A stretch of 64,000 nucleotides of DNA. It comes from Brachypodius melanocephalos. Lineage: Eukaryota > Chordata > Aves > Passeriformes > Pycnonotidae. The notes under the pieces were generated by a model, which worked only from the letters and a program-made list of their open reading frames with translations, had not been told where the DNA came from and did no database searches. Where the stretch lies: the NCBI GenBank assembly GCA_013398615.1, contig VZSR01003803.1, positions 66,084,735 to 66,148,734 of the forward strand. Reading direction: 5' to 3'. Position 1 is the stretch's first letter. Every line of letters begins with the position of its first letter. A program made the position numbers and the translations under genes. Shown piece after piece: positions 53,361 through 64,000 of the stretch.

Positions 53361-53441
53361 TATAACTATAACTATAACTAACTATAACTATAACTGTAAC
53401 TGTAACTGTAACTATAACTATAACTATAACTATAACTATAT
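53361..53441 (+). repeat. (TATAAC)n hexanucleotide array with TGTAAC variants
   Basis: Thirteen or so six-base units of TATAAC type run for about 80 bases. A block of consecutive TGTAAC variants sits in the middle, and one irregular 'taactaac' junction lies near 53380. The unit does not resemble the vertebrate telomere repeat TTAGGG. Confidence 0.95.
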
Positions 53442-54334
53442 TTGAGTGGAAAACTCACTAACCTCTCTCTCAGACCTGACTCTCCGTATCAGTACCTTGC
53501 AGGAAAAAAGCATTCAGGTTCTTGTAAAACAACAGCACAATAGAGTGGCTCTGAGGTGAAAAATGAGCAGATGGAGATGGAAAATGTTCAGTCCAAAGCT
53601 GCAGACAGAAAAATGCACATCACACTGTTATGCAAAAATTCTGCAAAAGTTAGAAACCTCCTATAAGCTTGAAGGGATTCTGGTCAGGATTTGGGGTGTT
53701 CTTAAGTCCTACAGGATGAAGGAAATATTTTTTTTGAAAAAAGAAAATTTTTTTGAGAAAAGAATATTACCTGCCTCCAAAGTTTACTTGATTTAGTGAA
53801 CTAAAGCCCATTTCCAAAATCCACCTTTTGGATTTCTGTATCCTTTAAGAAGAGCATTTAGCTAACAAAATTTGGACAGGAAAAAAATTTTGCTAGGTTT
53901 GAACACCTTGGATTTCTTTTGGTCTAGAAATGAACCATGCCAAGGCATCATCCTTTTGCTAAAGACAAGTGACATGGCACCTCAAGTGCAAGCTCATCTG
54001 TGTTTCTGTGTATTGATCTATCTCTTTATATCCATAGCTATATGTAAATATATGTAAAGGAGTGGCTGGAGTGCATGGAGGGTTGTCTTGGAACAGGTGA
54101 CAAAACAGCAGAGAGATGTCAAACTGAAGCAACCTGATTGTTTCTTGTGAAAAGGCAAGTAACCTTGGTGGCTGCTCAAAGCACAGCCTTGCCACAATCC
54201 CCTGATCAACCAAGCAGGGGCCAGTCAGGCAGGCAGGAGATTGGACAGAGGGGTGTCTCAAGGAGCTGTGGTGAGTACCACACAGTCCCACTGGCAGGCA
54301 GTAACCAGTGGCATCCCTCCTGTCAACCAGCCTG
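53442..54334. other. Non-coding spacer between two microsatellites
   Basis: No recognisable gene. Frames such as 53563-53796 plus and 53959-54291 minus have no domain. The stretch shows ordinary AT-rich background composition. Confidence 0.5.
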
Positions 54335-54391
54335 CCTATCTATCTATCCATCCATCCATCCATCCATCCATCCATCCATCCATCCATCCAT
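54335..54391 (+). repeat. (TATC)n-(CATC)n tetranucleotide repeat
   Basis: Three TATC units grade into about eleven perfect ATCC units. It is a compound microsatellite. Tyr/Pro/Ser/Ile/His frames across it are artefacts. Confidence 0.96.
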
Positions 54392-57300
54392 TACTAGAAA
54401 CACACAACTTATATCCAAGGTCTGAAAAAGAATGGCATAAGAAGAGGTAGGTTTCTTCCAGAATAAAATTTGGGGGTTATTATTAGTACTAGTAATAAAA
54501 ATTTTCTGTGAAGATATGCAAAAGCGATACTCGATTGTTCCCTAGGTTTTCATTTTAATTTATTTTTTCCTTCTTTCTCTGAAACAAATTTACTGTAATT
54601 GAAAGGAATCATTTATGATTTACACATCTTATCAGCAGGGTGTTGTGGGAGGACAGATTAGTGAGTTTTATTGCTGTGTTTCTTATGAAAGAATAAGACA
54701 AGAGAAATAATAACCCAGAGCTTTCATAGCAATGGAGAAGGAGATAATCTTCAGGGTGATCTATTTGGGAATTCTGAAAGGTGTAGTACACAAAGGTGCC
54801 CTTCTGAGCTGTGGAGTGCCACACACAATGCAATTTCTTTATTACAAGTTATTTACATGCATTGGGATTTATATAATATTTTGTTTAAGCAATTTACTCA
54901 CTCACTGTTCTATGTGCTGTGCTATCTTTTGAGAGAAATAAATTCAAAAACATAAACAAATGTTTTATTGTCCAGAGGAGAATTTTCCCAAGTTATCAAA
55001 ATTTATTTCCACTTCTTCTCAAGTCACTAGTAACAAAGCCACTGTCCCAGCAGGAAAAGAATGCAAGTTTTTCAGAATCATACCAAAAAATTGCCAAGTT
55101 AAGTTGTGTTAAGTCAGAGAAGGTAGAGGAAAAAAAAAAAAAAGTAACATTAAGGCAATATCTTAATCTTTCAGCAAGGAATGTCATTTAACAGTGTGAT
55201 GTAGAGAGACTATTTGGTGTCATCCTGACTGTAAATGTTGGGTTAAGTTGCCTGATGAAGGCAATGGATCACTTCTTGTTTGTCTTTGATATGTCTGTGA
55301 CCACAGCCTGTAAGTCAAAACCAATACCTTTTCCAGAAACAAACCAGAATTTAGTACAGACTATATCTGCTGGTTTATGCTGCCATCCTGACCCTGAGAA
55401 TCTAAACACCATTATCAGGCAGTACCAACCCAGGAGAGGAATCCAGCCTCTGCATAAACTGTGTATCATCATTCCCAACTTGTGCACGTTTTTGCTATCA
55501 ATTACTTCATCTCGGCACTATGGTGCTGCCACCTTTTCCCACGTCAAATTCCAGACTAGCACAAGCAGCAAACTCAAGGAATGGTTATGGCGGGATTTCT
55601 GCTGCTGGCCTGTCTGAAAAAAAGCCTTCAGGTGCTGTAATTGCTACAATAAATGATAACTTCAAGGTGTTTTCAAACCTCTAACAACTTGTTCCCATCT
55701 TGGTTGCCCCCACTGTGTTTATACTCAGAACAGCTGATGATTGTTGACAGTTGATGACATGCTCCCTAAATATCAAACTTCCAAACTAAGCATGTACTAC
55801 AGGTCATCAGAGATTTAGTTTTGTCTTTTGTTGAACATGAGGCTTGTTAGAAGAGACAAGGTGAATTTCATATTTTCAGTCTCTGCAGAAATCCTTCTGA
55901 TCCAGAAGTACAGGTCAATTTAATCTCCAAAGGGAAAATAACAAAACGAAAAATATTTGAAAAAGATGAAAAATTATTTCTTCTGATGAGACATTTCTTC
56001 AGTAAATTAGTTGTTCAAGAAATCCAGCATAACATTCTTGTATGGACCTGAGTCACAAAATCCATGCTCAGCCACTTAGTTCCTGTCACAGACCAGGGCT
56101 TTAATTTAATGTTCTGAGAAATGCCCCAACACACAGGAACTGACCTACTCGCTTCTAAATCAAGAGCTCCATTCTAGGCAAATAAAACACATGGAGTTAT
56201 GAAATAGAAAAAAGAATGCAACATATTGTGTGCAGGACAAAAGAGAACAGATTTTACTGTGAGATGGTTGGGATTTCTCTACTTTGTACTTCCTGCAATT
56301 TTTCCTCACATGGGGCTATTTTATCAATTAGCACATTTATTTCATTTATTGTGAAATAAAGGTTCAATTAAATGGAGAGAACCAGCACAATTATGCACAT
56401 TAAAACACAGAAAGATGCTGGCATTTATTCAGTATTATAATCTGCCTCCAGAAAGCAATGAACACACTGTGACACAAAGCCATGCAATTGTTTCTAAAGA
56501 AGAGATTTTCTCCAGAGACCACTATTGTTCAAGGCAGGAGATGTAACTTTGCTCTCTTAAACAGATTGCTGTGGAGAGACAGGGCACTGTCCAGTGCCTT
56601 CCACTTCCAAGAGATGCAAACAAAAGTTTCCTTTCTGTACATTATTAACTGCTCAGATTTATACCATAAACAGAATTAATTTCAAGAACAGGAAAGTACA
56701 TATCCTACATAAAGATCAATGAGAAAGACAGCCCTCTTTAAACACTGAAACAAAATGTTTTTAACACTCTGAAGCTCTTACTTGTTCCTTCCATTTTCTC
56801 AGCAAGATGCACTGGACAGCCAGAAGTTATGGATCACAAATCATCTTTTTCCTTTTAATCCTCCTTTTCATTGCATTCTGCAGCTTGCACAGACCACAGT
56901 GTCTACACAGCTTCCATCGTCACCAGAGCTCAGCATTATCCCACTGAGGCACAGGATGCCTGCCATAGGCCACATTGTCCTTTATAACAAACTGCATATT
57001 ATATGATTTGTATCTAAGCTTAGTAAACATGTCTATTTTACTGTAACGGTACTGGAAAGGGAAGACAGCTTTCTGTCAGACTCAGAATCATAAAGACACA
57101 GAAGGATTCATTAGCTACAAGTGCAATTTCAAACCATGGCATATCAACTTCTGCTGTTTCTAGTGAGAAGATACTTATTTTTTTCATTGTGCTGATTGAA
57201 ATTAATGATAAGAGTATTGAAATCCAGATTATTGAGCAAGGTAGATGATTGATTCAACTTTCTGGAAAGGAGCAGTTCACCTGTTTCATATCCTATCAGA

Positions 57301-60300
57301 ACATTTCTGTCAAAATAAGATTAATGGACAAAGAACTCCTACTTTTGGGATTTTTTTTCCCAGAAAATGATGATTATATAACTCAGGTAGTTTACTCAGG
57401 TTAAGGTGCAGAATTGTTGGGAACCACAGCCATAAAGGACAAAATTACTTGGAAATGTATAAATATACTTCAGATTTGCCCTTCACATACTCAGAGAACC
57501 ATAGTGGGAAAGCAGAATTGATACTGTAAGAAGGACAGTGGAAGCTGAAGATAAGAAACTTTTCCAGTGCTCAGTTTCATCCTGAAAGCTTCTGAAATCC
57601 ATGCACTTCCTCTGTGACAACTTTGCACCATCTGCCTGCAGGAGGTGGCATTTAGAAAACACTTGTTTCAATGAGACTGACCCCACAGTACACATGCCCA
57701 GGTGGATCTAAAATGTTTGTAGGCATCTGTTTGCTAAGGAATATCCCAGTCTCTCATGGTGGTCATTTACACAGCACAAACACAATTACAGAGCAGGGAC
57801 AGAGAGTCTGTAATTCCACCCAACCTAAACTGGACTTTTGTTTAGCAGAAGGTTTAGCCATCACTCATCCTTATAAACCATCTGAAGTTACTACACATGG
57901 CCAAGAATGATGATACACAAAACACATGGTGCCCAGTAAAATCCCACCAAGACAATGGTTGCAACTGCTGATATGAGTCTGGTTTTGTTACTAGCACTGT
58001 GGAGCTCTGTAGATTACATCACACAGATGGTTTCTATACCTGGCATCCATTCAAGCTGCACATATACTTATCCACCTCCACCTGTCTGCTTAGCCAAACC
58101 AGTAACGGAAAAAAAAAAACCAAAAAAACCAAACCAGGCAGCATATAAATCCATCTGCACTGAATACAGAAAGTTAATATTAAATGCTGTGCAATGGAGA
58201 AGTACTCTAGATTTCAAAATGGAAACACTCCCATTTAGAGAAGCAGAGAATCCAGTCCACAGTTGAAAAAGAAAAACTGAACATTCTTACATGTTCAAGC
58301 ACAGCAGATACCAGCAGGATAGAACATTTCGAAACAAAACCAGTGGGTATACAGCTGTCTACTCAATCCTACCATCAGTCAGTATTATCTTGCACTGTTA
58401 GCCTACAATATCTATTTTCTTCAGATCTGTTATGGGGTCCTTGCTTACTCAAACAAAATGGCATCAAGATCCCAGAGTTTGTTGACAGGGAATATAAATA
58501 AAGATATATAGGAAGCACCTAATCAATTGAAAAAAATAAATTTCTTTTCCCAGGATAAGAATTCTGACATGGCCCTGTGATAAACATGAAAAAAAAAATC
58601 ATTATAGTCCAGGGATAATGACTTCATTACTTTTCACTTGAAAAGAAAGATAATCCTCAAGCTGAAGATAAAAAGCTTTCTCAGTCTTGGCATTATGACA
58701 CGTAGCCTGGCAGCATTTGAATGGGACAGAGAGACAGCCTCTCCTTGACAAATTTTATGCGGCTATGCATAGGAGAAGGTGTGCAATTTTGTTACATTCT
58801 GCTTTCCTATAAGCTTTAGAGTTATGCATATTCCTGAGTTGTGTTGTTTGCTATATTAAGTTCTTAAAATGAACCACACACAACTCGTCTTTTCCTGATA
58901 TGTGGAAAGCACCAGTTATTCCTAAGTCCTGCACAGCTGTAATTTCAAGGTTTTCCTAGAACTGCAACCAGGATGGAAAGACTTATAACCAAGGTTTTGA
59001 GGTTGCTAAGAATTAATTATTATAGGAAATGTGTGTGAGAAAAAGAGGCAGCACTAGAAGAAAACAGCAGAACAAGGGTTAAAAAAATAACGTAATGAAC
59101 AAGGCAGTTCCCAGTCAATCACACTGAGGAATGTGTCAAACCCAGACAACACACACTGTGATAACACCTCAGCAGAAATTACTCATTAATGTAAGACATT
59201 TTGAGAACATAAGAATGGATGGCAACAAGGCTGCAGAACATCATACACACCATTCCCTCCTCTTATCACAACAGGAGAATAAACACTGTTCCTAAATGGA
59301 CATGGAATATCTCTTTAAAACGTAATTCATCACTGCCAACCATGAAGAACCCCAGAGCTGTGACAAGGACTCAGTAGCCAGTTTCTCTGGTCCTTTGTGT
59401 CCCACATGGTGTCACACTATTCAGGCACACTTGGTGCCTGTGGTAAGTGGAAGTAAGAATGAGCGTGAGTAAAATAAACTTACTCAGAGATTTTGCAAGA
59501 AACTTTCACCTTTCTCTTCCTTTTAGAGCTGGTCTGTTTAGTTATATCACTTATGAACAAATTTCTCTGTATAGTATCTATACTAACACCATACAGCCAC
59601 ATCCATAAGGGTGACCTGTCTTATGAGGAGTTAAAAGAGTTCAAAAGACTTTTAAACCAGATAATAAAGTAATCTAGAAATTAATATTCATCGATATAAT
59701 GTTATTAACTTATTTTCCCATTAACAATTTTTCTCTTATAACCCATATTCCACATTTCTTGGGCAACAGGGAAAAGCAGAGCTTTTCCACCTTCCTGAAC
59801 CCAGACCACAGGTAACTGTAGATGAAATGAAAGAACACCTACCAAGCAGGCTGAAACCCTGATTGCTTTTGAGCTTTCGTTATCTGTCTGGACTAGTTGA
59901 GAACCATACTGTGCATTCATGGGAACAAGCTGTTTGTTAGTGGTGTCAACAAGGAGGTTCTGAAATATTTCGTAAAGTTTGAAACAACAGCTACTATTTT
60001 AACAGCAGTCATTTTTCAGTTACTGTGGTAAGCACACCACCCCATGTAATTGAAGACTGAAGAGAATAAGAATAAGATATTTCAGGGGTCAGATTTCCAG
60101 GCAAGAAACTGAGCATCATGACAGAGCTGCCAAAAGCCTTCTGGAGAGTTTATGGGGAGAAAATAACAAAGCTCTTCCAGAAAAAATCTGGGAGGTCCTC
60201 CTCTTTCTCTGAAACTTGCCATGCAAAAGTTAAACGTGGAAACTTCCTAATGAGCACTGTTATTGTTTTCTGTTTGACACAGGGGGTAACAGAAAGCAGA

Positions 60301-60320
60301 TGTTTCTACATAGGGAAAAA
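54392..60320. other. Non-coding AT-rich block, no gene recognised
   Basis: The longest frame is 55255-55617 plus (120 codons), with no recognised domain. Other frames are around 100 codons or less. Small A-rich tracts occur at about 55130-55143 and 58109-58134. No transposon was identified by eye. Confidence 0.55.
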
Positions 60321-60406
60321 GGGATGGGAAGGGACGGGACGGGACGGGACGGGAAGGGAAGGGAAGGGAAGGGAAGGGAAGGGAAGGGAAGGGAAGGGAA
60401 GGGGGA
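60321..60406 (+). repeat. (GGGAC)4-(GGGAA)10 pentanucleotide array
   Basis: After a short GGGAT/GGGAA lead-in come four GGGAC units (60331-60350), then ten perfect GGGAA units (60351-60400), ending in a run of five G. The + strand is a good G-quadruplex pattern. It is the reverse-complement counterpart of the CCCTT array at 23.96 kb, with a CpG-bearing GGGAC variant block at its left edge. Confidence 0.97.
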
Positions 60407-60743
60407 ATGGATGAGGGAGAAAGGCAGTTGGACATACACTATGGCTTCAGAGTACAAATTGATTTACAATATATACACAGTTGGGAAGGCAGAAGAAAAG
60501 CAGCCAAATTATTTTCCAGGAGGGACTTTAGGCATACACTTTACTTTACACTGCATAGTGGCAACAGATAGATGTTAAACAGATTTTTAAAAAAAAATAG
60601 TAATAATACCTCTTCATATATAAGCTTAGAAAATATATGGTCATGTGCAAAATTTAAAGGAGAGGAATACACATTGGAGGAAAAGATTCCAAGACAGAGT
60701 GGTTGAATCCGAAGAGACAGATGTCTACTCAGAAAGACAGATC
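60407..60743. other. Non-coding spacer before the CR1 copy
   Basis: This is AT-rich unique sequence with a short A run near 60590-60597. No gene or repeat was recognised. Confidence 0.5.
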
Positions 60744-61112
60744 ACTGAATCATGGAATTGTTTGGGATGGAAGGGACCTTAAAGATCCTCTAGTTCAAAC
60801 CCTTCTGCCATAGGCAGGAACACTTCCCACTAGACCAGGTTGCTCAGAGCTCCATCCAACCTGGCCTTGAACAATTCCAGGAATGGGGCATCCATAACTT
60901 CTCTGGTCAACCTTTTCCAGTGCCTCACCTCCCTCACAGCAAAGAACTTCCTCCTACTATCCAAGTTAAATCTCATCTCTCTTAGTTTTAAACTGTTCCC
61001 CCTTGTCCTTTCACTATCTGTCCATTAAGAGCATCACTCTCTCTCTTTTTTATTATCCTCCTTTGAGTATTGGAAAGCCCCAATGAGGTTCCTCGGGAGC
61101 CTCCTCTCAAAG
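60744..61112 (-). mobile_element. CR1 LINE 3' fragment with ORF2 C-terminal relic (minus orientation)
   Basis: The left end, 'gaatcatggaattgtttggg' then 'atggaagggaccttaaagat', is the reverse complement of the CR1 3' tail. The match runs on through 'agaccaggttgctcagagct', 'ccatccaacctggccttgaa' and 'cagtgcctcacctccctcac' to the ORF2 end. On the minus strand around 61040-61110 the reading ERRLPRNLIGAFQYSKE corresponds to the CR1 ORF2 C-terminal 'RRLRGDLIAAFQYLK' segment, in frame over that stretch. The copy is about 370 bases, 5'-truncated, and is the longest and best-preserved modern CR1 here. The minus-strand frame 61034-61309 is partly this relic and is not a host gene. Confidence 0.96.
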
Positions 61113-63588
61113 GCAGAAATGAGATTAAGTGCCACGTGGAAGACAGAATGACATGGGAAAAAAGTGCTGAGTGGTGAAAGATGTCTGCACCACCTAAGGA
61201 AAGTAATAGTGCTCAACTCCAAAAGTCCACAAAGATTTCTAGCCCTTGGAGCAAGGTTGCAGATCAGTTTCAAGAGGACAGTTCTGATTATGCAAGAAAC
61301 ACAGCTCAAAAATCTACCTGGATCTCAGACTGGGACCAAAACCAATGCTAACAGTTTTAAAAGCACCAACACACAACAAAAATTAAGTATGTGCACTTGT
61401 AAATATGAAACTGTATCCACCAAATGTTTATGTGAACAGTCATTACTGAAAAATAAACTAAGTTTTGTAAACTATTGCATATTTCATATTTTTTTCATTT
61501 GACTTAGTTCTGCATTAATTCTATTTTTTTTTGTTGGATCTTCTCTGGATTCTCTTAAGATTTCTATGAGGGCAAGAGTATTCATAACTTTTGTGAGACA
61601 AAGAGGTGAAGGACACCGAACAAATGAATTCAGGGAAGTTGATGAAATTCAGGGAGTTCAGCTGAAGAGTAAGACTATGTTCTCCAAATCTTTCATTTGG
61701 CATTTCAGTATCAAATCTGACTGAACTCCAGGCTCCTCAATCATTCCTGTATGTCTGCTGGGAGAGAGCAGATGACCACTACAATAAAAGCCATATCTAG
61801 ATTATTTTGGCCAACAAGAGAAGCAACCAAAGAAGAAAATAATTTCTCATTCAGTAAAAGGCACTGTTTTGTTACAAAAAGTGAAAACAGACTAAAATGT
61901 TCACTTAGAGGATATCTAGATGTGAAAAACACTTTCTACACATGTATTAGGCAAGATGGTTCTTTTAGGAGCAGAGAGAGGAGGGGAGTATTTTCAGAAA
62001 AAATATATAGCTACATTTTTAAGCATTGAAGATTAGGGTCTAGGGAAAAGAACTTATGAAAAAGGTCAAATAAAAATAAATGTAGACTCAAAAACTTGAG
62101 TCTCTTTGGAAGGATTTTTCTCCAAAAAGCCAGTATTTATTTGTTATAATACAGGTACTATCCATCATGCTGACACAGATGGTGTTTCTACATCTGCATT
62201 CTAGTTCAAATTAGAATTGCACTTTGGAGGTAAATCTTGTGACTGACTGTTAAACATGCTTAGGTTCATGGACCATATGACATGGGCTTTGTGGATTTTA
62301 GCCAAAACCTTAAGATACACTTCAAAAGCAGACCTGACAGAACTGAATCAGTGGTGAATATCCATGCCAGAGAACCAAGTGACAGCAAAGAAAACCTTGA
62401 GTGGACATTTCCATGCATATATTCATCTGTGATGCCCTCAGATTCTTCATTAGTTCCATGTTGTCTTCCTTTCCTTTAATGACCCTTGTTTTACCTGCCA
62501 AAATAAACTCCATCAGCTCTGCCTGAGTTGTTCATCTTCTCCTGAACCAGTCATCAAACACGCACATACATCCCTCAGCTCAGTTGCTTCTGCCAAATAA
62601 ATTTATAACCTCGCTTGGCACTCCACGCTGTGGAATATAAACCCAACATGTGAAACCTCTTACTTACATGTTTAGAAAAGTGATGTCCAGCCCAAGGGTA
62701 CAGTTTTTACAGGCTCTTGTTCATGCTCTGTTAGGTCACCCAACAGCTCGAGTGTGTGATTTTTAATTATTTAAACATAGTACAATATAAAGCATTTCCT
62801 AAGCACTAAGCTTTTATGCTTGCAATTACTTTCAACCAGAAATAAGGATTCCCTCATAGAAACCATAACTTGGTTAGATATATACTGAATCCTTCTTGGG
62901 GATATCTGGGATCCAGGCTGATCCTGTCAATGGATTCCTACTCTCTGCTACACAAAGGACAACAAGCATTGCCCCATGGACCACAGGGCTGAGTTTAACC
63001 ATGGTGGAAGTCTGAAAAATGTTATCAAATATCAAAGGAATGTAAACAGACCACTTCTGAGAGTGTTTTATAGTGTCAACGAAAAAGTAGTTTGATGTTA
63101 CAACTAAATTTTCCTAGTAGCAAGGTTTGTTAATCCTGGTGCTCTGCCTTTAACAATCTAGACTGCCAATTTTTCCTCACATGTATAGTCTCAGTGAAGC
63201 AATATTACCAGATCTCATAAATCTCTGGATATTTGATAGTTTTCCTAAAGGCTCAGATCATAGTTAAATAACTGCAGGAATTTCAACTTTGAAGCTGATT
63301 TTTTTTCTCAAGATATCCTGAAGCAATACTCAGCAAACCAAAACAAAAAATAAGCTCAATTGATTTCATAATCATGATTCTATTCAGGAATTCCAATGCA
63401 GAAATCCCATTTGTGACTTCTTAATGTTTCAAAATAATGTGTTAAAGCTGATAAAATGATTCATGAGAAAAAAATGAATGGTTTGCTTTTATTTATTTAT
63501 TCTACTCCATGAAAAACCTATAAAATACTCGATCTGGATCTACTTGGCAGAATAAATGGGATTTCATTAAAATGAAAGGGATATAGCC
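61113..63588. other. Non-coding AT-rich block, no gene recognised
   Basis: Frames of up to 112 codons (61164-61502 plus) have no recognisable features. A T run lies near 61524-61532. Nothing else was identified. Confidence 0.55.
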
Positions 63589-63624
63589 ATTATTACTATT
63601 ATAGCAATTATTACTATTGTAGCA
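63589..63624 (+). repeat. 18-bp tandem duplication
   Basis: Two adjacent 18-base units, 63589-63606 and 63607-63624, read 'attattactattatagca' and 'attattactattgtagca'. They differ at one position. This is probably a replication-slippage product. Confidence 0.93.
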
Positions 63625-64000
63625 ATATTTCAGTTTTTAATGCTCTGAGTTATTTTTTACTCTATCTGTGCTTAATGTAAATGTTTTGGCTGAAGTATTT
63701 CTATTTCAACTTCATTAGTCCTTTGTGATTTCTAAATAGACATTGAATAATTCATATTTACAGCATAAGAAAAATAGGAATATTACACCATCACCTACTT
63801 CAAATACGAAGACACAGAGAGAACCTGAACTCATGATAGCAGAAGTGTAATCTACATTTTGATAATTCAAATAGTAGGGACAAACTGTCAAAGGTTAAAG
63901 CTCCAAAGCACTGAATTACAAGATAGTCAATTAACATTTATTAATATGACAAAATAAAGGTATAGATTACATGAACTTTGCATTTTGTTAAACATAGTAT

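Noticed and set aside
53361..53441. Interstitial telomere repeat
   Set aside because: The unit is TATAAC/TGTAAC, not TTAGGG or CCCTAA.
61034..61309. 91-codon minus-strand frame
   Set aside because: Its C-terminal part is the CR1 ORF2 relic, and the rest is unique sequence with no start or domain support.
1..64000. tRNA, rRNA, spliceosomal RNA, CRISPR array, prokaryotic operon or integrated endogenous retrovirus
   Set aside because: None was recognised on reading. No prokaryotic gene density, no direct-repeat/spacer pattern, and no gag-pol-like frames or paired LTRs were seen. Small RNAs such as microRNAs cannot be excluded without folding and database searches.

Overview
This window looks like nuclear DNA from a bird. 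The strongest evidence is five CR1 (chicken repeat 1) LINE fragments, four of them carrying the typical avian CR1 3' tail (a 'gaatca-cagaa' / 'aaggtcccttccaaccc'-type motif ending in degenerate ATTCTATG-like octamers). Supporting signs are the pyrimidine- and purine-rich microsatellites, the low-CpG AT-rich background, and one GC-rich island with a C/G minisatellite. The two AAGGG pentamer arrays would suit a songbird, but I cannot fix the species. A run of exactly 100 Ns marks a draft-assembly scaffold join.

I cannot support any protein-coding gene. Every open frame longer than 60 codons is unrecognisable, sits in simple repeat or GC-rich sequence, or overlaps a CR1 relic. The window is therefore best read as an intergenic gene desert or the inside of a very large intron. 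Exons shorter than about 60 codons cannot be excluded by eye.

Layout: 1-15.4 kb is AT-rich non-coding DNA with one CR1 tail (2.1 kb), a 42-base A run (7.7 kb) and an 18-bp perfect palindrome (8.0 kb). 15.4-16.1 kb holds an old, strongly diverged CR1 in which a decayed reverse-transcriptase segment is still readable. 16.1-26.2 kb is non-coding with three long microsatellites: TTTC, TTG/TTC and CCCTT. 26.25-27.72 kb is the only CpG island and the most probable regulatory site. It carries a consensus TATA box, GC boxes, a CCTTAGG-studded C-rich minisatellite, a 24-bp tandem duplication and a consensus splice donor, all read on the + strand. 27.7-51.2 kb is AT-rich with two + strand CR1 3' ends and a 20-bp perfect palindrome. 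After the 100-N gap, 51.3-64 kb is AT-rich with a TATAAC-type hexamer array, an ATCC array, a GGGAC/GGGAA array, a - strand CR1 fragment and an 18-bp tandem duplication.

No new multi-gene system is visible. The items most worth a second look are the isolated promoter-like CpG island with its candidate first exon, the inverted pair of G-quadruplex-capable AAGGG arrays, and the ancient CR1 relic.
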